This document shows, piece by piece, positions 15,648 through 23,702 of a stretch of 64,000 nt of DNA. The stretch comes from Desulfitobacterium sp050251735. GTDB taxonomy: Bacteria; Bacillota; Desulfitobacteriia; Desulfitobacteriales; Desulfitobacteriaceae. The notes beneath the pieces are model-generated. The model did no database searches, was not told the origin of the DNA, and worked only from the letters and a program-made list of their open reading frames with translations. The stretch covers positions 62,001 to 126,000 of the forward strand of contig JBFWMF010000009.1 of assembly GCA_050251735.1 (NCBI GenBank). The letters run 5' to 3'. How positions within the stretch are numbered: position 1 is the stretch's first letter; the number at the start of each line of letters is the position of its first letter. A program made the translations under genes and the position numbers.

Positions 15648-18260
15648 TCATCCAAAACGCTCCTCAAACTCATCCATGTTAAGAAGGACCTGGCGAGGTT
15701 TACTGCCTTCATAACCTCCAACTACCCCGTTATCCTCCAGCAAATCAATGAGTCTTGCCGCACGGGCATAGCCCAGCTTTAGCTTTCTTTGCAGATAGGA
15801 AACAGATGCCATGCCGGTTGTGATGATGAGATGACCCGCTTCCATAAAGAGCTCATCATCGGGACCTGCACTCTCACCCTTGACCGAGGGAGAATCGTTG
15901 ATAAATCCTTCTGGATCAAGATACTCAGGTGACCCTTGAGCCTTCCAGCAAGCAATAACTCTCTGCACCTCATCATCAGTGACCATGCACCCTTGAACCC
16001 GCATCGGCTTATTTATTCCTTGCGGTGAATAGAGCATATCCCCGCGCCCTAATAATTTCTCTGCCCCTGTGGAGTCGAGAATGGTTCGGGAGTCAATCTG
16101 AGAGCTCACCGCAAAGGAAATCCGACTGGGAATATTGGCCTTGATTACTCCGGTTATCACGTCCACTGAGGGGCGTTGGGTAGCGATAACCAAGTGGATT
16201 CCAGCCGCCCGCGCCATTTGGGCCAGTCGGCAAATCGATTCTTCCACATCGTCGGCAGCTACCATCATTAAGTCTGCCAACTCATCGATAATGACTACAA
16301 TCCAAGGCATCGCCGGCACAATCCGTGCAGCATCGCTACTTAGAACCTTTGTTTGTCTCCGCTCTTGCGCCTTCATCTGATTATAACGTTCAATATCGCG
16401 TACCCCGGAAGCAGCAAAAAGCTCATAACGGGTTTCCATCTCTTTAACCACCCATTTCAAAGCAGCAGCAGCTTTCTTCGGATCTGTGACTACAGGTGCT
16501 AACAGATGAGGTATCCCATTATAAATGCTTAGCTCAACCATTTTGGGGTCAACCATTAAGAACTTAACCTCATCGGGACAGGCATTAAAAAGCAATGAGT
16601 TAATAATAGCGGTAATACAAACACTCTTTCCCGAGCCAGTAGCCCCTGCTACTAGGAGATGAGGCATTTTAGCGAGATTGGCCACGATGGATTGATTACC
16701 GATATCTTTGCCCAGGGCAACACGCAGCTTAGCAGAACCTTCTTTAAACTCAGGGGTCTCGAGAACTTCACGAAAAGGAACGGATCGTGGATGTTTATTG
16801 GGTACTTCAATACCGATGGCTGATTTTCCGGGAATCGGAGCTTCAATCCGCACATCACGAGCAGCCAAACCTAAAGCAATATCATCAGCTAAATTAACAA
16901 TTCGGCTAATTTTCACACCAGGTGCGGGAGCTAATTCGTAACGGGTAATTACGGGACCTCTGGCAACCCGAATGACTTTAGCATGAACTCCAAAATTCTC
17001 CAGGACCTGTTCTAAGTGTTTTTGGGTATCCTGGTCGTGAACAACTGTGACCTGCGGAAGGGGATCCAGAAGGTCAAAGGAAGGTAATTTCCAAGCCTTG
17101 GCACACCGTTCCGGTTTAATATTTTCAGTCTTGGACTCAGCAGGTCTCTGTTCTTCGACATTGTCAACATTTATGGCTGAAGGCATGATTTTTTTTGTAA
17201 TATCTTCCCTTGCTTTAGTCTGAAACTGTTCTGCTTCTGCTTCTTCTATGACTATTACTTTTTCTACGGATGCCTCATCTTTGTGTTCTGCTTTTTCCTC
17301 TTCCTCGTCGAAAGACATTGTTTCTATGGATTGGGCATCCTTATCGAGGTATGCCTCTTCCCTTGCATACTTGGAATAGGTATTTTCTTCTGGCTCTCTA
17401 GGCAACTCAAGAGGCACTTCCCCTAGGGCTGACCTTGAAAAGCTGTTTTCCATCCAGCTAAGATGTGGCTTACCAAGTAACGCTGTCCTCTCTTCAGGGG
17501 AAACTCCTTTAATTATATTGTCTTTGTGGTCTAGGTCGTCATTCTTTTTGAGCTGCGCCACTTGACCCGGATAATAATCGGAACCCAAAGTAGTAAAGCT
17601 CGGTTTATCCCATTCATGCTTACTCGGAAAATGAGTTGTTTTTCTTGGTGGCTCATTCGTTATCGGCTGATTATCCTCAAGCTCTTGTTCAATTTCAGCA
17701 CTCACTTCTTCAAAATACTTGGAAAAACCTTTTACAGATTCTAAACGAGTACCAATAGTCTGGAAAGAGTGCTCCTGTCCTTCCTTAAAATAGGTATCAA
17801 AGTCCTTACCCAAGGAGTCAAGCTCAACCAAGGGCTCCATAGGCTCTAACTCTAAGTCCGAAGAAAAATATTCAGAAAAACCTTTTAAAGGCACAAGCTT
17901 GCTTTTGGGAAGTTCAACTCCTTGATTAAAAAAAGTCGTTTCTTCAGGGAGCTCTTCCCGAAGGTGCTTATCTTTTAAGTTTCTACTCGGCCTGTTACGT
18001 TGTTGTGACTTTATTCGTTTCGTCGATGACTCTTGTCTTTTCAAGAATAGGGGCGATGCCCAGACTGCCATAGCTAAAATAAAAAAAACGAAGGGCGCCA
18101 GCCAAGCCTTCTCTCCCAAGGGGTATTTAAGAAGCTGGTAAAAAGCCTTGCCGCCCGTGATCCCCAATTCACCCATCAATGCCAGAAAGCCTAATAAGGC
18201 CAATATTATAGCAATCCCTTGCCGGATAGGCAGGGTTTTTTTTCTTCTTCTTATTGACAC
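15648..18260 (-). CDS. ftsK: FtsK/SpoIIIE DNA translocase
   Basis: This 870-residue membrane-anchored DNA pump clears chromosome ends from the division or sporulation septum. The motor has GATGSGKS near residues 534-541, a Walker B VIIDELADLMM and the ATQRPSVDVITG motif. The C-terminal gamma winged helix (ISTGMASVSYLQRKL-like) reads KOPS/SRS DNA sites. The N-terminus shows only two hydrophobic segments (about 14-33 and 58-74), where SpoIIIE and FtsK normally have four. A long acidic Glu/Lys/Ser-rich linker spans about residues 80-400. GTG start after GGAGGTGG. Monocistronic with its own terminator. Confidence 0.93.
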   Translation of the reverse strand: MSIRRRKKTLPIRQGIAIILALLGFLALMGELGITGGKAFYQLLKYPLGEKAWLAPFVFFILAMAVWASPLFLKRQESSTKRIKSQQRNRPSRNLKDKHLREELPEETTFFNQGVELPKSKLVPLKGFSEYFSSDLELEPMEPLVELDSLGKDFDTYFKEGQEHSFQTIGTRLESVKGFSKYFEEVSAEIEQELEDNQPITNEPPRKTTHFPSKHEWDKPSFTTLGSDYYPGQVAQLKKNDDLDHKDNIIKGVSPEERTALLGKPHLSWMENSFSRSALGEVPLELPREPEENTYSKYAREEAYLDKDAQSIETMSFDEEEEKAEHKDEASVEKVIVIEEAEAEQFQTKAREDITKKIMPSAINVDNVEEQRPAESKTENIKPERCAKAWKLPSFDLLDPLPQVTVVHDQDTQKHLEQVLENFGVHAKVIRVARGPVITRYELAPAPGVKISRIVNLADDIALGLAARDVRIEAPIPGKSAIGIEVPNKHPRSVPFREVLETPEFKEGSAKLRVALGKDIGNQSIVANLAKMPHLLVAGATGSGKSVCITAIINSLLFNACPDEVKFLMVDPKMVELSIYNGIPHLLAPVVTDPKKAAAALKWVVKEMETRYELFAASGVRDIERYNQMKAQERRQTKVLSSDAARIVPAMPWIVVIIDELADLMMVAADDVEESICRLAQMARAAGIHLVIATQRPSVDVITGVIKANIPSRISFAVSSQIDSRTILDSTGAEKLLGRGDMLYSPQGINKPMRVQGCMVTDDEVQRVIACWKAQGSPEYLDPEGFINDSPSVKGESAGPDDELFMEAGHLIITTGMASVSYLQRKLKLGYARAARLIDLLEDNGVVGGYEGSKPRQVLLNMDEFEERFG

Positions 18261-18362
18261 GGTCCCACCTCCACCACCTTCAATTATCCTTTATGTTTAA
18301 AATATAGTCAAAGAAATTTTTGTTTATCCAGTATTATTACCTGAAAGTCCAAATCAATAGGA

Positions 18363-18399
18363 AAACACAGGATATTCCTTAAGCGGAAATCCTGTGTTC
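18363..18399 (-). terminator. Terminator-like hairpin after the YdjM-like gene
   Basis: AACACAGGAT/ATCCTGTGTT stem of 10 bases followed by TTCCTATT on the minus strand. The T run is weak. Confidence 0.55.
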
Positions 18400-18411
18400 A
18401 TTGCTTTTAAA

Positions 18412-19380
18412 TTAGTACTCTAAGACGATTCCCTGAGAACTTTTATTTCCGAATGAAAAAAATCTCTCTTCCGTAATCTTGCCATCGGCACAAACCAATA
18501 CTTCACCTTTATAGAGGAAATCTTCTTTATTCCAATAACGGAGATCCACGAACTGGATCTTTGCCTCCTGCCCAACATCTTTGCGAATAACGTGATAATA
18601 GGGTGTGAATTGACTGAAAATATCTGCCAGCTCACCCTCTAAAGCGTTATTAATCCATGGATCTTCTGCATCCCATTTAGGTAAGGTTTTGAGAATCCTA
18701 CCTTCCTTCTTTTGCATAGTCCCAAAGGATACTCGATCTTCTTCATAGAGTAAAAAGGACCAATTTAAAGGACGATACATGGCCGGTAGAACCTTGATTT
18801 GTCCTCCGCACACCGCAAACGCCTGAGAGAGCCTCTTTCGTGTGTTTAAGCGATCTATTTCTCGAATCAAGAGATAGACTGTAGAGATCATTAAAACTGT
18901 TAAGGTTGAGTATAATGCCAGCTCCGGTCGCACGAGCGAAAAGATTAGGGATGAAAGAAATACAACAAAAATGACAGGATCGGTCACCATCGCCATGTTC
19001 ACCGTGAACTTCTTTTTGTAGAAAGGCCATAGCAATTGTGCGCCGTAGGAATTAAGCAAATCAGCGATCCCATGTGATAAAGTTCCTAATAAAGTCCAAA
19101 AAACCACCGTCAGCCAGGGACTGGTTGGGAAAATAAAATGAACAAGGCTACCGAGGCCGAGCGCCATCCCCCCTAAAGCAAGCAACGAATGACTCGCTCC
19201 CCGGTGTTTCAACAAATAATTTATTCTGCCCTTTAAGTGTGTAACAATATCCAAATCGGGAATCATCGCTCCCAATGTGCAGCCAATAAAAATTGGATCG
19301 TTAAGTTGCATAGGGTGCCCGGAAAGACTTGATATGGCAGCCCCAATTAGGCCATGAGTAATAGGGTCGATGTTCAACAC
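18412..19380 (-). CDS. YdjM/YfhO-type metal-dependent membrane hydrolase (DUF457-like)
   Basis: This 322-residue protein has the family start ITHGLIGAAIS with PDLDIVTH and the HRGASHS box, giving three His/Asp sites that probably bind metal near the membrane. Four to five hydrophobic segments fill residues 80-170. A soluble domain of about 130 residues follows. The family, often called LexA-binding inner membrane hydrolase, has no proven reaction. The start is unclear: GTG or the next TTG lie almost on top of GGAGG. Confidence 0.75.
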   Translation of the reverse strand: MLNIDPITHGLIGAAISSLSGHPMQLNDPIFIGCTLGAMIPDLDIVTHLKGRINYLLKHRGASHSLLALGGMALGLGSLVHFIFPTSPWLTVVFWTLLGTLSHGIADLLNSYGAQLLWPFYKKKFTVNMAMVTDPVIFVVFLSSLIFSLVRPELALYSTLTVLMISTVYLLIREIDRLNTRKRLSQAFAVCGGQIKVLPAMYRPLNWSFLLYEEDRVSFGTMQKKEGRILKTLPKWDAEDPWINNALEGELADIFSQFTPYYHVIRKDVGQEAKIQFVDLRYWNKEDFLYKGEVLVCADGKITEERFFSFGNKSSQGIVLEY

Positions 19381-19578
19381 CTCCAGAAAATTTAAAAAAT
19401 AATTAAAAGATTATCTAAAATTTTCACAAAGCCTGCGTTCGCTATTTTGCAACGAACGAGAACATTATATCACACATCAATTCATAAATGGATTAGTCAT
19501 TATAAGAAATTATAGTTTTTTATTACTTTTTTTCCATATGTATCATGACATGATTCTCAGAGAAAATATAAGAGCTCA

Positions 19579-19622
19579 TAAAAAAGCTCAAATGCGATGG
19601 CCAAAGCCAAAGCATTTGAGCC
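19579..19622 (-). terminator. Terminator after the BON-domain gene
   Basis: GCTCAAATGC and GCATTTGAGC pair perfectly; TTTTTT follows on the minus strand. Confidence 0.85.
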
Positions 19623-19666
19623 TTACCCTTCAATTATATTTCATTTTAACTTAATACCCTGTAACA

Positions 19667-20554
19667 TCACTTACTTGAGTGTGATGCTACTTTAATGGCG
19701 CTGTTCATACTCTTAATCCCTTCCACGTGCTGACCCATGGATTCCGCCCATCTTCTATCCTCATCTGAGTAGACTTCACCACTTAAATAAGCAATACCAT
19801 CTTGGACAAAGGCTCGAACATTGCGGGAGTTCATGCCATGCTGCCCCAATTTACGCACGAGCTGTTCGGTCATATAGAGGTCCTCACCTTGAGAACGATG
19901 TCGCGAAAAGAGTTCACTGACCACGGCTTTTACCCCCGGCACTTGATATGCCGTATCTACCGCCCACTCCATTTCCTCCTGTGAATCTACTAAGCCCGCG
20001 AGGGTGATTAGTCCGTTACGCGCCTCAGTTTTGATTTCTTGGGCATTCACCCAAGGAGAATTAACCATAGCATCTTCCACCCGATTGACAAGAGTGGCAT
20101 CATCCACAGCATTTTCGAGAAAGTCGATTTCACTGCGAATTTCCTTAACTCCCCTGACCTGAGAAGCAATGCGTTTAGCTAGTCGTTCCCTGCTTTGTGT
20201 TTCGAGATGTCCGAGGAGGGTCACAATCCCTTTGCTGACACGGCATCCCAAATGCATGATCTCTTCATCGTTCGATTGAGCAAAGCGTTCGCTGATTTGT
20301 TTCTCTATGTCCTTATCCGTGACCTTCCCATCGTTGGCTACAGTTAAAGAATTATCGACTTCACCCACTCCATCAATGCGACGGATCCTTTGACCGATAA
20401 AATCCTTTTCAGCGAGATTATCCACAGTGCCCCATAAGGAAACCTTATCTCCCTTGACCTCTATATGGATCCCTTGCCCAGTTTCACCAAAATGAGTTTG
20501 AATGAGGATTTTAATGTCTTCATGTACTTTTTCTTCCGGCCGTATTTTTAGCAT
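19667..20554 (-). CDS. Protein with four BON domains
   Basis: This 295-residue protein is made of four successive BON repeats at about 9-75, 83-150, 152-220 and 222-292. Each has the Gly-containing strand pattern (for example KGIVTLLGHLETQSRERLAK and NGLITLAGLVDSQEE) followed by GVxxVxxxL/I. BON domains bind phospholipid or small ligands. There is no signal peptide or lipobox, so unlike OsmY and BamD-linked proteins it appears cytoplasmic. It may be an envelope-stress or spore protein; this is inference. GGGGGG precedes the ATG. Confidence 0.83.
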   Translation of the reverse strand: MLKIRPEEKVHEDIKILIQTHFGETGQGIHIEVKGDKVSLWGTVDNLAEKDFIGQRIRRIDGVGEVDNSLTVANDGKVTDKDIEKQISERFAQSNDEEIMHLGCRVSKGIVTLLGHLETQSRERLAKRIASQVRGVKEIRSEIDFLENAVDDATLVNRVEDAMVNSPWVNAQEIKTEARNGLITLAGLVDSQEEMEWAVDTAYQVPGVKAVVSELFSRHRSQGEDLYMTEQLVRKLGQHGMNSRNVRAFVQDGIAYLSGEVYSDEDRRWAESMGQHVEGIKSMNSAIKVASHSSK

Positions 20555-20682
20555 ATCTTTGTCCCCCCAGCTTGTAGTAAACCCGACAAAACTAAGGTTA
20601 GTTTCTCTCTTCCGGGTTGTTTTTATCCTTAAGCCAAGGTAAATATACTTGCTTCTGTACTTCTAAATAGGAACAGGGTAAT

Positions 20683-21594
20683 TTAGACGTCAAGCCTTAG
20701 ATAGCTCACCAGATCCTGGGCACATGACAAGGGGACATCAACCTCGCCAATTTTCACCGGGCCGTTTAAACCATGAAAATCGCTTCCCCCCGTTGCAAAC
20801 AGGGCTTTGCTCTTGGCTAATTTCTCATAGTATTTTATTAAGGTCTCACGCTGATCCCAGTAGCCATAATATACCTCAAGCCCTATTGGACGATAGGACA
20901 ATAGCTCCCCCACTAGCTCTTGGTTTTCTAGGAGACCAGGATGGGCCAGCACGGGTACGCCACCACAGGCATAGATCAATTGAACCGCATCTTCAAAGGC
21001 ATGCTCTAAAAAAGGCAGATAGGCAACCCCATAGGGCTGAAATAATTTCGCAATGCTAGGCCACTGAATTGTACCATGCTCATGATCATGAAGAGCCCTC
21101 ATAATATGACTCTTGCTCACGGCCCCCTCTGGATTGGCAATCCTTTCTACTTCTGACCATTTTAAGGTAAATCCATCTCCCTGAAGACGCTTGACCATGT
21201 CATAGGCTAAAGCCGTCCGTTTGTCGCGAAGCTCTTTGAGGCGCGACTGTAGATCAGAATGAAAAAAAACCTCAGAGTTAAAATAACCTAGCAAATGAAC
21301 CTCGTGGCCTTTAAATGCCGTAACCAGCTCAACCCCCGGTATGACTTTTATATTGTATTTGCGGCTTAATTCCAGGGCACTTTGGACTCCATTAGTCGTT
21401 TCGTGATCTGTCAAAGCTAAAATGCGAACCCCGCGCTCAGAGGCCTCGTGAATAACATCTTTCACTAAAAGAGATCCATCGGATTCCATGGTATGAATAT
21501 GCAGATCGATTTGCGTAAGGTTCACCTCCACTACTTCCACCACTAAAGATAGTCTTTCTTTTTTGGCAAGCAAAATCCTGCTTTTTATGACCAA
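20683..21594 (-). CDS. PHP-domain phosphoesterase (RNase AM/TrpH-like)
   Basis: The PHP metal motifs are complete: DLHIHTMESDGS, ALTDHETTNG, VIPGVELVT, HEVHLLGY, VLAHPGLL and GGSDFHG. Stand-alone PHP proteins of this size are phosphoesterases such as the E. coli 5'-3' exonuclease RNase AM, or nucleotide 3',5'-bisphosphate phosphatases. The open frame gives 303 residues from a TTG at 21594, but conservation begins at NLTQIDLHIHT. A GTG at 21525 would give a normal 280-residue protein; neither start has a clean ribosome site. Confidence 0.83.
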   Translation of the reverse strand: MVIKSRILLAKKERLSLVVEVVEVNLTQIDLHIHTMESDGSLLVKDVIHEASERGVRILALTDHETTNGVQSALELSRKYNIKVIPGVELVTAFKGHEVHLLGYFNSEVFFHSDLQSRLKELRDKRTALAYDMVKRLQGDGFTLKWSEVERIANPEGAVSKSHIMRALHDHEHGTIQWPSIAKLFQPYGVAYLPFLEHAFEDAVQLIYACGGVPVLAHPGLLENQELVGELLSYRPIGLEVYYGYWDQRETLIKYYEKLAKSKALFATGGSDFHGLNGPVKIGEVDVPLSCAQDLVSYLRLDV

Positions 21595-21635
21595 TGGACC
21601 TCATCAGTTTTTTATTTACTTTCTACTAGTTTTAG

Positions 21636-21664
21636 TTGACACTTTCCTCGGCTTGAAGTATAAT
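21636..21664 (+). promoter_or_regulatory. Perfect sigma-A promoter for tRNA-Trp
   Basis: TTGACA at 21636-21641 and TATAAT at 21659-21664 are separated by exactly 17 bases, the full consensus. The tRNA begins 26 bases beyond the -10 box. Confidence 0.92.
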
Positions 21665-21690
21665 TTCATTTGTCTTCAGTTTTGACCTTT

Positions 21691-21764
21691 AGGGGATTAG
21701 TTTAATGGTAGAACAGCGGTCTCCAAAACCGTTAGTGTGGGTTCAACTCCTGCATCCCCTGCCA
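21691..21764 (+). tRNA. tRNA-Trp (anticodon CCA)
   Basis: This is a 74-base cloverleaf with encoded CCA end. Acceptor AGGGGAT pairs with ATCCCCT, the discriminator is G, the anticodon loop is CTCCAAA (CCA) and the T loop is GTTCAACTC. It is a single-gene transcription unit with a consensus promoter and terminator. Confidence 0.96.
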
Positions 21765-21812
21765 CAGTTCTTATGGCCTTGATTTTTCAAGTTTAATACT
21801 CAAGTCGAATTT

Positions 21813-21839
21813 AAGTCGGTAATTTTACCGACTTTTTTA
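21813..21839 (+). terminator. Terminator of the tRNA-Trp unit
   Basis: AAGTCGGTAA pairs with TTACCGACTT, followed by TTTTTT. It lies 48 bases past the tRNA. Confidence 0.85.
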
Positions 21840-21894
21840 TATGCAACAAATTGCCCTAGCATTTGCGTCATTATTTATCCTTGCCAATAAACAT

Positions 21895-21924
21895 AAAAGC
21901 TCTCACCGATCGGGCGAGAGCTTT
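21895..21924 (-). terminator. Terminator after the 41-residue small gene
   Basis: AAAGCTCTC/GAGAGCTTT stem followed by TTTT on the minus strand, 38 bases past the stop of the small gene. Confidence 0.7.
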
Positions 21925-21961
21925 AATAGGTCATAGCAGATACAAAACCTTAGCAGACCCC

Positions 21962-22087
21962 TTAGGGCCAATACAAATCCTTGAAGCCTTCCATATCTTC
22001 TCTGATAGCATCGCCACGATGATTCTGCTTTTTAGCCGGGTCAGCCTTTTTCTTAGTGTCTCTACCCTTAGAACTGAAAAACGCCAT
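21962..22087 (-). CDS. Small basic protein, 41 residues, unknown function
   Basis: This short frame starts at the ATG at 22087, 9 bases after a strong AGGAGG, and begins MAFFSSKGRDTKKKADPAKK. The middle is Lys/Asp-rich and the end is DMEGFKDLYWP. It is highly charged and probably disordered apart from an amphipathic C-terminal tail ending in Tyr-Trp. It has its own terminator and lies between tRNA-Trp and the regulator gene. Longer overlapping frames here lack ribosome sites. Family not recognised. Confidence 0.75.
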   Translation of the reverse strand: MAFFSSKGRDTKKKADPAKKQNHRGDAIREDMEGFKDLYWP

Positions 22088-22146
22088 AGAAAATCCCTCC
22101 TTTTTCTATAGGATGAGCAATTTTCCACAAAAGCATACCCATTAAT

Positions 22147-23532
22147 TCAAGCATTATCATCTAAAGTTTTTATCTTATTATATAGAGTAGCTAAAGAAAT
22201 CCTCAAGACTCCCGCAGCGCGTTTTTTCCCTTCAACGGAATTACCATAGCGCTCTAATGCCAAGCGAATCATTTTTTTCTCTAATTGATCAAGGGCCATA
22301 GGCTCGCGGAAGTGGATTTCCTCGGTTTTATTTACTACCTCAATCAGACTCGCAAAATCCTTAACATTAAGCATATCTCCTTCTACAGAATCCATTGCCA
22401 TTTCTATTACATTTTTTAACTCGCGGATATTCCCCGGCCATTGATAGTCTAACAAAAGCTGCTCTGCTTGAGTTGTCATCCCTATGACATGCTTGCCCAG
22501 CTTTCGATTCGTCTTATAGATAATACTCTGAGCATAAGTGAGAGCATCCTCCTTATGCTTTCTTAAGGGCTGGATGAAGATTTCAACTCCGTTGAGGAGG
22601 TGATATAAATCTTCTGAGAATTGACCATTGTCGACCATCTGCCTGAGGTTTCGGTTGGTCGCTGAGATGATACGGACATCAAGCTCAACGGTACGGGTAC
22701 CCTCAAGGGGTTGGAATTTCTTCTCTTGAAGGATATGCAACAATTTATTTTGCATATGTTCATTAAGCAGACCAATTTCGTCGAGAAAAAGAGTTCCGCA
22801 ACTGGCACACTCTAGCTTACCTAACTTCTGATCCATTATATTTCCTTGGCTGTATTTTTCATAACCAAGAAGTACACTTTCAATAAGGCTCTCGGGCAGA
22901 TCTGCACAATCAATTTTCACAAATGGATTGTGGCATCTTAAACTTCCACTATGGATAGCATGGGCAAAAAGCTCCTTCCCAGAACCACTTTCGCCGCTAA
23001 TCAAAACGGGTGTATTGGTTTCCGCAGCTCGGCGAGCTTTATTGCGTACAAACACAAAATCAGGATGACTACCGAGAATATCATCAAAGGTATAGGCGCT
23101 AGGTGCCATTTGATTGACCCTAGTTAAAAGGTCTTGGATTCTTTGTTTATAGATCTCAAGATCATCACTTAGCTTGGAGGCATCAGTTAGAGGCTTGAAA
23201 ACCACTAAACCGGCCTCGATATTTCCCTCGATAATAATCGGATAGGCATTCGCAATCACTTCCGTCGCGCACTCTTCAATCGTCGAACGATGGGCATAGA
23301 TTGGCTCATGTGTTCTCAGCACTCTTGCTAAGGCACCCTCTGGCGAGAGTTCAAAGATGTTCTTGCCAATCCTTTCAAAGGGTGATATGCCTGTCAAACG
23401 GCTAAAATAAGGGTTAACATATTCTATAGTGCCATCTTTCCCAGCTACCTCGATGGCTTCTTGAATTGAATTATAAAGCACATGTAATTCCTCTTCAACA
23501 CGTAGCCTGTCTCTCATCTCCACCCGTCTCAA
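22147..23532 (-). CDS. Sigma-54-type enhancer-binding-protein relative with degenerate AAA+ domain
   Basis: This 461-residue regulator has an N-terminal PAS domain (about 12-125), an AAA+ domain and a Fis-type helix-turn-helix (KKRAAGVLRISLATLYNKI). Walker A GESGSGKE near 175 and Walker B GTLFLDEIG are intact. The GAFTGA loop that contacts sigma-54 is absent: GYEK is followed by YSQGNIMDQKLGKLE. The two arginine-finger positions are also changed, FSEDLYHLLNG where FRxDLYYRLN is usual. It probably cannot remodel sigma-54 polymerase and may act as a PAS-controlled DNA-binding factor. TTG start after GGAGGG. Confidence 0.87.
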   Translation of the reverse strand: MRRVEMRDRLRVEEELHVLYNSIQEAIEVAGKDGTIEYVNPYFSRLTGISPFERIGKNIFELSPEGALARVLRTHEPIYAHRSTIEECATEVIANAYPIIIEGNIEAGLVVFKPLTDASKLSDDLEIYKQRIQDLLTRVNQMAPSAYTFDDILGSHPDFVFVRNKARRAAETNTPVLISGESGSGKELFAHAIHSGSLRCHNPFVKIDCADLPESLIESVLLGYEKYSQGNIMDQKLGKLECASCGTLFLDEIGLLNEHMQNKLLHILQEKKFQPLEGTRTVELDVRIISATNRNLRQMVDNGQFSEDLYHLLNGVEIFIQPLRKHKEDALTYAQSIIYKTNRKLGKHVIGMTTQAEQLLLDYQWPGNIRELKNVIEMAMDSVEGDMLNVKDFASLIEVVNKTEEIHFREPMALDQLEKKMIRLALERYGNSVEGKKRAAGVLRISLATLYNKIKTLDDNA

Positions 23533-23660
23533 TTTGAGCCCTCCACTCTTTTCCCTCTTATAATATTTTTAATTTATCTAATAATTTGAACATTCAACAG
23601 ATTAAGCAAATCCCCTTCTTAAAGTTAGGAATAATTAATATATTTTCCCATCAAAATTAA

Positions 23661-23688
23661 GAAACAGCCAGGGAGACCTGACTGTTTC
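23661..23688 (-). terminator. Terminator after the EF-G-like gene
   Basis: GAAACAG/CTGTTTC with inner CAGG/CCTG pairs, then TTAATTTT on the minus strand; 15 bases past the stop. Confidence 0.65.
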
Positions 23689-23702
23689 TAAGGATAATCT
23701 CT

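Noticed and set aside
21691..21764. tRNA-Trp as an integration site for a mobile element
   Set aside because: No integrase gene, direct repeat of the tRNA 3' end or foreign-looking genes nearby.
21863..22128. 82-codon plus and 65-codon minus frames near the tRNA-Trp gene
   Set aside because: Both overlap the better supported 41-residue gene in other frames and lack ribosome sites.
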